Of a stretch of DNA of 64,000 nucleotides, positions 20,308-28,020 are shown in pieces. The DNA lies in NCBI GenBank assembly GCA_946902985.2, contig OX336397.1, forward strand, positions 187,120,813-187,184,812, read 5' to 3'. Position 1 is the stretch's first letter. Each line of letters starts with the position of its first letter. The DNA comes from Meconema thalassinum (taxonomy: Eukaryota > Arthropoda > Insecta > Orthoptera > Tettigoniidae). The position numbers and the translations under genes are program-made. The notes below the pieces were generated by a model. The model did not search any database. It had not been told where the DNA came from and saw nothing but the letters and a program-made list of their open reading frames with translations.

Positions 20308-20350
20308 TTAACAACTAACTGATTGGATAGGAGCGGGAAAATAATATACA
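20308..20350 (-). promoter_or_regulatory. Promoter of the nuclease-like gene: TATA, CCAAT, TTAGTTGT
   Basis: On the minus strand: GTATATTATTTT at about 20350, ATCCAATCAG centred on 20321, then GTTAGTTGTT at about 20318-20309, in a 66-bp gap between two genes. The TTAGTTGT core is shared with the MCP and virion-peptide promoters at similar spacing from a TATA-like box, suggesting a start-site element. Confidence 0.5.
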
Positions 20351-20363
20351 CACAAAGAATCAA

Positions 20364-21050
20364 TTACACAATTTTATTCATAAAGTTATCAGTACATCGC
20401 TTACAATTTTTTATCATAGGATTTGGACCATCCCAATCGCAGTGAGAATCTCCTCGATGCATAAAGTGTCTACGACAAGGACGGCAGGCTGCAACATCCG
20501 CCGACATACGGAGGTGTAATGGTAGCTTATCCCAATTAAGGTCAATGTCGTGTGCACCGTACGCGGTCAGAAATCCAGCTGGTAAATAGGCAATCAGATG
20601 CTGCGGCATTTCACGAAGAAATTGTGCTTTATGGTAGGCGCGTATTGCTAAACTCACCAGGGTGCGATAAATCTCAAATGCTGCATCAGCGTCTCGACTT
20701 GTTGAGCAACGATCGCATTTGCAGTCCATGCAATCTACCCGCTCTCCAACATGACAAGATGAAGCTTTGGCAACGCCATCGTCCACATTATTTGTTTGAT
20801 TAGCGATGGGCTTGTTGTTGTAGCCCCTGTCATGAATACCAAACGTAGACATGAATCCATCTGGTAAATAGTGAACCAGATGCGGCGGCATTCTAATTAC
20901 AGTATGATTCTTGTGATAGGCAGTTATAGCTTCACTCACTAGGGCGCGATAAATGGTAAACCTTGAATCTTCATCTGAGCCTGGTGAATCACTTTCACAT
21001 TTGCAGACCCACCTCGCAGAGGGGGTTGTGACTTCATCGTAGCTTTCCAT
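20364..21050 (-). CDS. Cys-rich protein with an internally duplicated domain
   Basis: Not recognised. 228 aa from the ATG at 21050 (MESYDEV); a TATAAATA box lies 31 nt upstream. The protein has two copies of one ~45-aa domain: FTIYRALVSEAITAYHK..MPPHLVHYLPDGF..FGIHD and FEIYRTLVSLAIRAYHK..MPQHLIAYLPAGF..YGAHD. Each is preceded by a Cys cluster (CKCE; CMDCKCDRC), and the C-terminus has CRPC plus later His and Cys residues ending NCKRC, consistent with zinc binding. The repeat is an intragenic duplication. It sits between the nuclease-like gene and the major capsid gene, so a virion or DNA-binding role is possible, but nothing proves it. Confidence 0.75.
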   Translation of the reverse strand: MESYDEVTTPSARWVCKCESDSPGSDEDSRFTIYRALVSEAITAYHKNHTVIRMPPHLVHYLPDGFMSTFGIHDRGYNNKPIANQTNNVDDGVAKASSCHVGERVDCMDCKCDRCSTSRDADAAFEIYRTLVSLAIRAYHKAQFLREMPQHLIAYLPAGFLTAYGAHDIDLNWDKLPLHLRMSADVAACRPCRRHFMHRGDSHCDWDGPNPMIKNCKRCTDNFMNKIV

Positions 21051-21080
21051 GACTGTGAAGGACAATGGAGGAAGACATGC

Positions 21081-21088
21081 TATTTATA
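21081..21088 (-). promoter_or_regulatory. TATA box containing the MCP stop codon
   Basis: Minus-strand TATAAATA, 31 nt upstream of the ATG of the Cys-rich gene. The TAA inside it (21086-21084) is also the stop codon of the major capsid gene, an extreme compaction. Confidence 0.65.
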
Positions 21089-22298
21089 CTCTGGTCACCA
21101 TATTGGACAGTGGTTGATAAAACACTTGCGCCTCGTGAACAATAAGGCAATAGGCTGTTGTTTTTTCTGGAATAACTGTCGATGTTTCAAATTCTAGTCT
21201 GATATCAATTGTTGTTTCCTTCATCGACTCCTCCAAATACGAACAGTCCATCACCACCAGAGGCGCCTTGGACTTGAAGTCTTGTGGTGATAATAGCGGA
21301 CATGCCTCTTTCTGATAATAGGAAGACTGAAAGTTTACAAACATGTCATAGAGCTTACCATATTTGTTCTTGTTAAAGTTTAAATCCATTCCCTCATAGG
21401 GAAAGGTAACTCCGTTCAAAAAGAGTCGTATATTTCGTAATTGGATGTGGTCAAATTTTGATGCATCTTTATTCTGTTGATATTTGCGATCTGTTTGAAA
21501 TCCAACCAGGACGTAGAGTGGCCGCTCTGTATACCGTGAGGTTTTTATAGACCAAGTATGTGTATCGGAGAGTGGTAATACCGGGTATTCATGCAGCTCC
21601 CAGCTTCTAAATTGAATGGGTAAAGCTGTATCCTTCTCCACAATCTTGAGCAGACTCAATTTTTTCTGATCTGATAGAGTAACGTGCGGTACTTTCCATA
21701 GAATTCGTTGCAGTAGAATTTTTGTATCTATTGGCGCTGTATCAGCTCCCTTTAGCGCATTATAATCACTCCTGTCTCGTACAAGAATCAGATCCTGTCT
21801 TGCGTTCACAACAATGCGCTTATGATCCTCTGCAAAGCCTAGTATTAATTTTAGAGGTAAATGTCCAGTAAATGTACCATCATCGTTAATCATCCAGTCG
21901 TTGGTTGAGTTGGGACACCAACCAGCCATACAAAAAGCTTTACTCTCTTCGCTTCCGTACGAGGGGTAAAGTTTCATGACACTTGTTATGCCAACATTTC
22001 GAGTAGTATCCACTTCAATACCGTTGATCACGTAGCGAACCTCAGAAAACAAAAAGGCCAAAGCATTGTTGGCCAACTTTGACGTTGTTGGAATGGTACC
22101 ATCCAATTTGGTGAGTTGCCCTTCAATCTGGATGTAACTTTCATGTGGAAGCGTGTAGATATCTTGTTGGTTAATAGTAATTCGAATCTCATCATTATTA
22201 TTTATTCCCTGAGTATACGGTTGGTAGGAATGGTGTTCAATTCTTACAATACCCTCCTGAACTTCGACAGGGTTTGTTACGTCTAGAATCGAATTCAT
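21084..22298 (-). CDS. Major capsid protein (double jelly-roll)
   Basis: 404 aa from the first ATG at 22298; the frame is open 15 codons further up but only to a GTG preceded by a stop. It forms the hexon-like shell of the predicted icosahedral particle. The sequence has the features of the insect Polinton MCP family: GIVRIEHHSYQPYTQG, NNDEIRITINQQDIYTLPHESYIQIEG, LANNALAFLFSEVRYVINGIEVD and late jelly-roll strands near ETTIDIRLEFETS. The Polinton MCP is known from structural prediction to be a double jelly-roll protein. The frame is intact over its full length. A TATAAAG box and a GTGTTAGTTGTG motif precede it; the stop codon lies within the next gene's TATA box. Confidence 0.9.
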   Translation of the reverse strand: MNSILDVTNPVEVQEGIVRIEHHSYQPYTQGINNNDEIRITINQQDIYTLPHESYIQIEGQLTKLDGTIPTTSKLANNALAFLFSEVRYVINGIEVDTTRNVGITSVMKLYPSYGSEESKAFCMAGWCPNSTNDWMINDDGTFTGHLPLKLILGFAEDHKRIVVNARQDLILVRDRSDYNALKGADTAPIDTKILLQRILWKVPHVTLSDQKKLSLLKIVEKDTALPIQFRSWELHEYPVLPLSDTHTWSIKTSRYTERPLYVLVGFQTDRKYQQNKDASKFDHIQLRNIRLFLNGVTFPYEGMDLNFNKNKYGKLYDMFVNFQSSYYQKEACPLLSPQDFKSKAPLVVMDCSYLEESMKETTIDIRLEFETSTVIPEKTTAYCLIVHEAQVFYQPLSNMVTRV

Positions 22299-22340
22299 GA
22301 CGTAAGATGTAACCAAGTTGTTGTAGGATCTGCTTGTTGA

Positions 22341-22407
22341 CACGTGTTAACCTGTACACGTGTTGAGCACAACTAACACCTGCTCTTGACAGCGTTGCCG
22401 CTTTATA
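22341..22407 (-). promoter_or_regulatory. MCP promoter: TATAAAG, GTGTTAGTTGTG, two CACGTG E-boxes
   Basis: Minus strand: TATAAAG at 22407-22401, GTGTTAGTTGTG at about 22380-22369 (start-site spacing of 25-30 nt), then CACGTG at 22362-22357 and 22346-22341. The GTGTTAGTTGTG string is shared exactly with the promoter near 24019. The E-boxes lie in the likely 5' leader; binding by bHLH factors is only a possibility. Confidence 0.55.
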
Positions 22408-22415
22408 CACTTGTT

Positions 22416-23138
22416 TCATGCTGGCTTCAAATACAGTTTGTAGGTCACAGGTGTATGAGGGTCTAACCGGATGAGACGTTGGTTTCTATTCACCAGTCTT
22501 AAGGTAATATTCCTGATGTTGCTCACACTCACTGGATGATAGAGCACCACCGACGGGTTTTCGCGGATGATATAACCACCAGGTGAAGTAACAATAAAAT
22601 CATAAAGCGAATGCGAGGGATTTTGATTGGTGTAGACGTCTGTAATAATATTACACGTGACAGATATGTGATGATCTTCAATTATTTTCACCGGTTGGTC
22701 AGACTTGTGTATCACGTTTGGTACTAACACTTGTGGTGAATAGCCCAACAATGACCCAATCGAATCTGGTTGAGATTTAAAATCAATCCTAAAAGAAGAA
22801 AGAATACTGCAGCGATGTGTCACGTTGTTGGCTATGAGTTCAAACTTGCGTGTCCCGTCCAGAAATGCTTTTAGACTAAATTCTTTGGTGAGAGTTGTGT
22901 AGATGTGATCGTGAATATCATCTACGGTGTAGCTGCCAGACGGTAGAGTTAACACATAGTCATCGTAGTAGAACTTATCATTGACGTCTTCAATTACGTT
23001 GCAGATTCTATTATAGCCTTCAAACGAAACAAGTCCCAACACGTAGGGTCGTCGTCCCAATTCAATAGGAGGATAAAAGTCAACAGTTACTTCCGCACCT
23101 TGTCCGTGCACTGTAAACGTTCTACTTTCTGTTGTCAT
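22416..23138 (-). CDS. Minor capsid (penton-like) protein
   Basis: 240 aa from the ATG at 23138; the frame is open three codons further to a GTG. Motifs FTVHGQGAEVTVDFYPPIEL, YVLGLVSFEGYNRICNV, KFYYDDYVLTLPSGSYTVDDI and the later RIDFKSQPDSIGSLLGY match the arthropod Polinton minor capsid family, predicted elsewhere to be a single jelly-roll penton. It should occupy the vertices of the capsid built by the MCP. It lies directly downstream of the protease gene (10-bp gap) and upstream of the MCP; its stop overlaps an ATG (ATGA) of a short ORF that is probably not a gene. Confidence 0.85.
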   Translation of the reverse strand: MTTESRTFTVHGQGAEVTVDFYPPIELGRRPYVLGLVSFEGYNRICNVIEDVNDKFYYDDYVLTLPSGSYTVDDIHDHIYTTLTKEFSLKAFLDGTRKFELIANNVTHRCSILSSFRIDFKSQPDSIGSLLGYSPQVLVPNVIHKSDQPVKIIEDHHISVTCNIITDVYTNQNPSHSLYDFIVTSPGGYIIRENPSVVLYHPVSVSNIRNITLRLVNRNQRLIRLDPHTPVTYKLYLKPA

Positions 23139-23148
23139 AATGACCACG

Positions 23149-23499
23149 TCACCCGCCGTGCTCGGTCTTATATAGAAAAGTCAAACATAGACGACCGCAC
23201 TGTTGCGTGTTAAAATTTTGCACTCGTTTCACATTATAGTGTATTGTTGCACTGCTTCCAAAATAGCGAACAAGCTCTGTCGGAGGAGGAAGATTTCCAA
23301 AACTGTCAAAGTACCACACGGTTCGACCATGCTTTATGTAGGCCACATAATGCGTTCCCGGTCCATGACTGTCATCCAAATTGACAACTGCACTTTCATG
23401 GCTCCGTGGTCGAGACGGTAGTTGGTTGCGCATAAACACGCCTCGAAAGTGGGAGATCTTAAGCTGTTTTGCATATCTTATAACTTCCTCATGCGTCAT
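23149..23499 (-). CDS. Adenain-like cysteine protease (maturation protease)
   Basis: 116 aa starting at the ATG at 23499. The catalytic set of the adenovirus-type C5 proteases is visible in order: His50 in GTHYVAYI, Asp65 in WYFDSFG, then Gln and Cys101 in NTQQCGRLCLTFL. In adenoviruses and Polintons this enzyme processes capsid precursors. The protein is short, as in other Polintons, and the frame is intact. It is in the minus-strand virion-gene block between the virion peptide (24-bp gap) and the minor capsid gene (10-bp gap), so co-expression with them is likely. Confidence 0.92.
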   Translation of the reverse strand: MTHEEVIRYAKQLKISHFRGVFMRNQLPSRPRSHESAVVNLDDSHGPGTHYVAYIKHGRTVWYFDSFGNLPPPTELVRYFGSSATIHYNVKRVQNFNTQQCGRLCLTFLYKTEHGG

Positions 23500-23522
23500 G
23501 GCTCGTCGTGGCAGTGCATCGA

Positions 23523-23975
23523 TTAACCGTTTTTTGGCGACATGTAAATGCCGAGTCCTTTCTTGTAGGGTGCTAGCTTCATGTTCACACCTTTACCGCG
23601 CAGTGCTATGGCCTCCATAGTTTTATTATGCCTTTCACTTTCCTTCAACTGTTGCTTCGCCTCCTCAACAGCTTTCACCGTTCGTGCTACCGCACTTGCT
23701 CCTCCAAGAAGTGAACCCAGGGCTGCTAGTCCAGCAAACAGTGCAGGTAAAAATCCACCACGTTTCGGCACAGGAATAACTCGGGCACGTTTTCTAAAAC
23801 GTAGTTTACTTTTGGGATTCGCATGCAATCGTGCTGCTCGGAGTGCTTTCTTAATAGCCAACTCACTATTTGTTTCTCCGCGCGAAGCTTGACGTGCCGC
23901 ATGAAGAATAGCTTTAAAACCTCCCTTTCTGGTCAACTTCTTCCTCTTCTTCACCGCATATCTCTGTTTCACCAT
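23523..23975 (-). CDS. Basic virion peptide with hydrophobic segment
   Basis: 150 aa from the ATG at 23975 (MVKQRYAVKKRKKLTRKGGF); codons upstream lack an ATG. The N-terminus is rich in Lys/Arg, a long hydrophobic segment follows (FLPALFAGLAALGSLLGG), then a heptad-like helix (VKAVEEAKQQLKESERHNK), and the C-terminus reads MKLAPYKKGLGIYMSPKNG. The KPYKKGxGxY-type ending recurs in Polinton virion proteins compared with adenovirus pX/pVI; a membrane-lytic or core-packing role is inference. It lies between the fibre-like and protease genes. The promoter shows GTGTTAGTTGTG, shared with the MCP. Confidence 0.75.
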   Translation of the reverse strand: MVKQRYAVKKRKKLTRKGGFKAILHAARQASRGETNSELAIKKALRAARLHANPKSKLRFRKRARVIPVPKRGGFLPALFAGLAALGSLLGGASAVARTVKAVEEAKQQLKESERHNKTMEAIALRGKGVNMKLAPYKKGLGIYMSPKNG

Positions 23976-24018
23976 CGCGACCAAAGAACAAGACAACCTC
24001 ACACCGCAAAGTATAGAA

Positions 24019-24063
24019 CACAACTAACACTCCTCAGGAAGGGAACCTGTAGTTATTTATTCA
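24019..24063 (-). promoter_or_regulatory. Promoter of virion peptide, fused with poly(A) signal of upstream gene
   Basis: Minus-strand GAATAAATAAC at 24062-24052 holds the stop codon TAA of the fibre-like gene, an AATAAA signal and a TATA-like AATAAATA. The motif GTGTTAGTTGTG follows at 24031-24020. One short stretch thus ends one gene and starts the next. Confidence 0.5.
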
Positions 24064-25097
24064 ATGGTGGCTGTATATTCAAGTTCTATATACAGAGGAA
24101 AATCGTTCATCGTTTTCCCCACCTCTTTTTCTTCAGACGAGAGTTTCAAGTGAAAGAATAATTTGTCTCCGGCTTTCACCGGTTGATCAATAAGTGGTTG
24201 AACACTACCGTTTAATCGTACCTCTAAATGTTTCAAATCTGGTGCATACTCAATTACACGAATGGCACCATCATACATTAAACGATAATTGTCATACCCC
24301 GAACGTAGTATGTAGACGAGGTTATTGGGATCTTTTACCGGTTGTTGGTTTACAATGTGAAGCAGAAATATAGAGGGTATTGATTTAATAAAAAGCGATA
24401 ACCGTTGTTCCAAAAATCGTTTGGTCGTCACGTCGTGAGGTTGCACAGGATCACCAACTTCGGCTATTCGTCTTCGCTTCATCTGTAGAGCGTTCTCCTT
24501 AATTTCCCACACCTTTTCCATTTCAGAGTTTAAAAACCGTTTTGTACAAACATCTTGATCATCTTCAGGATCGGCCACATGCACAAGGCGTGCATTATTT
24601 GCTGTATAGCCCTTTGCAGTTAGGGTGGGCACAATACTGAGCACCTGTTTCACCTTGTTATCTACATAGTCCTTTCGAGCAGCGTCCGTGTTGTTTGTTG
24701 GAAGAGCCAGCTGAGTGATTCGACGTTGGTGTACGTCATAGTCCTTTGCTTCTGTTAACACCACAGCATTGGTTAACACATAGGCTTTGGTGCACACATC
24801 TTGATCGTTCACAGGATCTGCAACGCCTGTAATACGTTTATTCTGAGCCTCATAATCTCCTTTGATACGTCGTAATCGATAATAATCTACATACTTTTTT
24901 GAACATGCGTCCGAGGGTAATACGGGTTCTGTTATATTGGTCAATCGCTTTCCATTAAAGTCGTAATTGCCATCTGTAGTGCGTGACAATACATTAGCAT
25001 CGACATATCGTTTAGTAGCCGGATCTGTATCATGTTTTGGATCGTTTGTCAAAGCAAATCGTTCATTTGTTTTGAGAGTTCTTCCAAAGGCGTCCAT
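24057..25097 (-). CDS. Repeat-built fibre-like virion protein
   Basis: 346 aa from the ATG at 25097. Residues ~10-240 are about six degenerate repeats of 37-44 aa with the pattern R-[IL]-[TV]-x-[IV]-x-[DE]-P-x4-D-[AV]-x-[TS]-K-[KR]-[YF]-[VL], e.g. NKRITGVADPVNDQDVCTKA. The same D-A-x-T-K-x-Y-V signature is typical of trimeric phage tail-fibre shafts. The last ~100 residues form a distinct domain (NQQPVKDPNNLVYILRSGYD and then beta-rich sequence), as expected for a head. I infer a trimeric fibre or spike, perhaps binding the host cell; this role is unproven. It is divergently transcribed from the ATPase over a 76-bp gap. Confidence 0.7.
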   Translation of the reverse strand: MDAFGRTLKTNERFALTNDPKHDTDPATKRYVDANVLSRTTDGNYDFNGKRLTNITEPVLPSDACSKKYVDYYRLRRIKGDYEAQNKRITGVADPVNDQDVCTKAYVLTNAVVLTEAKDYDVHQRRITQLALPTNNTDAARKDYVDNKVKQVLSIVPTLTAKGYTANNARLVHVADPEDDQDVCTKRFLNSEMEKVWEIKENALQMKRRRIAEVGDPVQPHDVTTKRFLEQRLSLFIKSIPSIFLLHIVNQQPVKDPNNLVYILRSGYDNYRLMYDGAIRVIEYAPDLKHLEVRLNGSVQPLIDQPVKAGDKLFFHLKLSSEEKEVGKTMNDFPLYIELEYTATIE

Positions 25098-25173
25098 GGT
25101 TACACTGGAACTGAAACACCCGTTTGCCTCATGTATATAGAGACCAGCTCTTCCCCTTTCACATTTAGTTGAT
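25098..25173. promoter_or_regulatory. 76-bp divergent promoter between fibre-like gene and ATPase
   Basis: Plus strand TATATAG at 25134-25140, followed by ATTTAGTTGATATG where ATG is the ATPase start. TTTAGTTG resembles the TTAGTTG element in other promoters of this element. No clear TATA box was found for the minus-strand gene. Confidence 0.5.
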
Positions 25174-25866
25174 ATGCAGATTATTAAGCAACAACATTCA
25201 CTTCCGGTGGGAGACTTGGTTTCACACCTCTTCTCATCATCGTCCGAACAACGTCATGGATCACTCTTCCCATCCTCCATTCGCTGTCTCATCGCCGGCC
25301 CGTCGGGATGTGGAAAAACCAATCTTCTGCTTACCCTCATCACCTCCTTAAACGGAGTGCGCTTTCAAAATATCTATATTTTTGCCAAATCGCTGTATCA
25401 ACCGCTGTATGTGTTCTTGGAACAGGTCATGTCAGGTCTGCGCAACATGGACTACTTCACATTCGCAGCGCACGAAGATGTCATTTCTCCAGACAATGTT
25501 CGCCCCCATTCGCTTATGATTTTTGACGATGTGGCCACAGAACGACAGGGCATTATTCAGGCTTACTTTAGCATGGGACGTCATAAATATATTGATTGTT
25601 TTTATCTCGCTCAAACCTATTCGCGAATACCAAAACAGTTGATTCGTGACAATGCCAACGTGATTGTTCTCTTCCGTCAGGATGAGCGCAACATGCATCA
25701 CGTCTACGATGATCACGTGAACCCAGACATGACCTTTCAAGCCTTTACACAGTTGTGTGCCATGTGTTGGAACGCTCATCACCACAGTTGTCTTGTTATT
25801 GATAAGCAGAGCAACATCAACAATGGACGCTACCGCATGGGATTTGATCATTTCATTCGTATTTAA
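25174..25866 (+). CDS. FtsK/HerA-type genome-packaging ATPase
   Basis: 230 aa, start at 25174 just after a TATA box. Walker A is GPSGCGKT at residues 42-49 and Walker B is SLMIFDDV (Asp at 118-119). The motif YLAQTYSRIPKQLIRDNANVIVLF is the conserved region after Walker B in the A32-like family of Polintons and large DNA viruses. The enzyme would translocate the linear genome into the capsid. Full length for the family; frame intact. It is the first of three tightly spaced plus-strand genes before the right TIR. Confidence 0.95.
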   Translation: MQIIKQQHSLPVGDLVSHLFSSSSEQRHGSLFPSSIRCLIAGPSGCGKTNLLLTLITSLNGVRFQNIYIFAKSLYQPLYVFLEQVMSGLRNMDYFTFAAHEDVISPDNVRPHSLMIFDDVATERQGIIQAYFSMGRHKYIDCFYLAQTYSRIPKQLIRDNANVIVLFRQDERNMHHVYDDHVNPDMTFQAFTQLCAMCWNAHHHSCLVIDKQSNINNGRYRMGFDHFIRI

Positions 25867-25907
25867 GTAGCTGCATCGCTTTTCTAAACATCATTAGTTC
25901 AGATGTC

Positions 25908-26885
25908 ATGGCGACAACAGGGAGTCAATTAAAAAAGCACATAATCCGTGCGCGAAATAGCATTCGACAAAAGTTTCGCTATCTAAAACGTGCACATGCC
26001 GACAGTGAATTGTTTGTCGAAAAACATTTGAAATCACCTCTGGAAGCTGTGTTGAAAGGAACAACAAAGCCTAGTACACGCTCAAAAGAAACACAAACAA
26101 TTGAAGAGGAGGAGGAGGAGGAAGAAAATGATGAAGAACCTGAGGATGTTTTTTCTCCATTGCTTCCGTCTTCTGACACCAAAGAATCACCGCTGCCCCA
26201 GTTTTTGAAAACATCAATAATTGCTGAAACACCTACTAGACTCAAAGAAAAGCAGCCTACTCTTAAAGAAATATTGAATACGCCCGAACAATATGTGCGG
26301 TTAAAATCCATTTTACTACAAAATTATGGTGCATTGGTTACCCCCTTCCTTGAAGATCTTTTTACTAAGAAAACTGATACTACCTATGGTGTTCGCTATG
26401 AAAACAATAGATTTCGAATTGGCGATTCAGCAATCAAGATAAGTGACAATGTTTTGATTGTTAAAACAGTTCGTTATAAATTGACGCCAGGGCTTTTAGA
26501 ACTTTTATTTTCACGTACACCTTCTACCGAGGACTATGATAAAGAAGATCTTGAAAAGTATAAAGACATCTTGATGGCTACAAATGGTTTTAGACGTAAT
26601 TATCAACGTTCTGAAGCAATAAATGCTAATAAGGGCTTCAAATATAAAACCATCATATCAAAATTGTTTCCCACCTATGCAAGTGTTCGCCGTGCAAATT
26701 CAGCGTCCGGTATCACGTTTAATACTTTGAAACCATTCATCGATTTCGCCTATTGGAACAATCCAAATAAGTTGGTTAAACGTCTGCAACTGTTGCGTGC
26801 ATCGGAACAGGCCGGTCATACCGGACACGAGGCGGAAGTTTTAGAAATAGAAGAGGAGCTTCGTCATGCTGGCATTATTGTCTAA
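25908..26885 (+). CDS. Conserved Polinton protein of unknown function
   Basis: 325 aa; the start is well placed (GTCATGGCG). The N-terminus is basic (HIIRARNSIRQKFRYLKR), followed by a low-complexity acidic run of Glu residues (63-78). The C-terminal ~190 residues contain DTTYGVRYENNRFRIGDSAI, YKLTPGLLELLFSRTPS and SKLFPTYASVRRANSASG, a pattern I recall from a family common to arthropod Polintons and related insect ORFs, without known function. The stop codon TAA overlaps the integrase ATG by one base (TAATG), which suggests translation by termination-reinitiation from one mRNA. A structural or DNA-binding role is a guess. Confidence 0.75.
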   Translation: MATTGSQLKKHIIRARNSIRQKFRYLKRAHADSELFVEKHLKSPLEAVLKGTTKPSTRSKETQTIEEEEEEEENDEEPEDVFSPLLPSSDTKESPLPQFLKTSIIAETPTRLKEKQPTLKEILNTPEQYVRLKSILLQNYGALVTPFLEDLFTKKTDTTYGVRYENNRFRIGDSAIKISDNVLIVKTVRYKLTPGLLELLFSRTPSTEDYDKEDLEKYKDILMATNGFRRNYQRSEAINANKGFKYKTIISKLFPTYASVRRANSASGITFNTLKPFIDFAYWNNPNKLVKRLQLLRASEQAGHTGHEAEVLEIEEELRHAGIIV

Positions 26886-27940
26886 TGAGTCAACGTGTTC
26901 ACACACCCTCGCCTGTTAAGGCTGGCATTGCTCGCGAGTTGCATAGACCAGCTCGTCGTCTCTACCATCGTCGTCGTGTCATCACACGGGGCGTTGACGA
27001 TCTTTGGCAAGCTGATCTCGTTGAAATGATTCCCTATGCCAAAGCTAACAACGGGGTCAACTATCTGCTCACCGTCATCGACGTTTATTCTAAAATGGCC
27101 TTTGTTGAACCTGTTCGGAATAAATCTGCACAACTGGTCACCGCTGCATTCAAGACCATCGTTCAGCGGTCAAGACGACAACCTCGTTTGCTTCAAACAG
27201 ATCAAGGCAAAGAATTTTTCAACAAGACTTTTTCCGCTTATCTCAAATCGCTTGACATCCATCACTATTCCACTTTTAGCAATCTAAAGGCAAGTGTTGT
27301 AGAACGTTTCAACCGCACACTCAAGACGCGCATGTGGGAACAATTTACAGCAAGAGGATCCTATCGCTGGCTTGAACTTGTAGGCGACCTGGTGACACGT
27401 TACAACAACACTAAACATAGAACCATCAAAATGAAACCACGCCTTGTAACCAAGAACATTGCGCAATTGGATCGCATTCATCACAAAATCAAAACAGTAG
27501 ATCCACGACGTCATCAATTACGTATTGGTGATTATGTGCGCATCAGTAAACATAAATCAATCTTCGCCAAAGGATACACACCAAACTGGAGCACGGAAAT
27601 ATTTCGTATTCGCAAGGTAAAACTTTCTAATCCAGTTGTTTACTTACTTGATGACCTCAACAAGCAGCCAATCCAAGGAGGATTCTACATGGAGGAACTG
27701 CAAAGGACGCAATATCCCAAGCATTATCTTGTTGAAAAAATTGTACAAAAACGTGGCAATAAACTTTTTGTTAAGTGGTTAGGTTTTAATGCCACATATA
27801 ATTCATGGATTAATAAATCAGATCTGGTGTACACCTTCTTGTTTTTATTTCATGTCGAGCTGGCCGACTCAACATGCTATGCGATTTGTAACCTACCCCC
27901 ACCCTACCATTTACAGGAAATACTACTCCAGATTCATTGA
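26885..27940 (+). CDS. int: Retroviral-type integrase with C-terminal chromodomain
   Basis: 351 aa. It inserts the element and makes the 6-bp target duplication. The catalytic DDE residues are Asp44 (LWQADLVEM), Asp106 (LLQTDQGKEF) and Glu140 (ASVVERFNRTLK), giving a DX33E spacing close to the retroviral D,35E. No HHCC finger is visible at the N-terminus. After an SH3-like region (LRIGDYVRIS) a chromodomain-type segment follows (YLVEKIVQKRGNKLFVKWLG ending in WINKSDLV), residues ~275-315. Chromodomains in such integrases can bind histone marks. The reading frame is intact. It starts on the last base of the preceding gene's stop codon. Confidence 0.95.
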   Translation: MSQRVHTPSPVKAGIARELHRPARRLYHRRRVITRGVDDLWQADLVEMIPYAKANNGVNYLLTVIDVYSKMAFVEPVRNKSAQLVTAAFKTIVQRSRRQPRLLQTDQGKEFFNKTFSAYLKSLDIHHYSTFSNLKASVVERFNRTLKTRMWEQFTARGSYRWLELVGDLVTRYNNTKHRTIKMKPRLVTKNIAQLDRIHHKIKTVDPRRHQLRIGDYVRISKHKSIFAKGYTPNWSTEIFRIRKVKLSNPVVYLLDDLNKQPIQGGFYMEELQRTQYPKHYLVEKIVQKRGNKLFVKWLGFNATYNSWINKSDLVYTFLFLFHVELADSTCYAICNLPPPYHLQEILLQIH

Positions 27941-28020
27941 CGTTTGTTTACCATTGAGCACATTCAACAACCAGTTCATTCCCCCTCTCTCTCTCAATTC
28001 CATTCACTACTCCCGATACC

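Noticed and set aside
22237..22419. 60-codon minus-strand ORF starting at the ATGA overlap after the minor capsid gene
   Set aside because: Overlaps the MCP promoter and 5' end, has no recognisable features, and the MCP promoter signals explain the sequence better.
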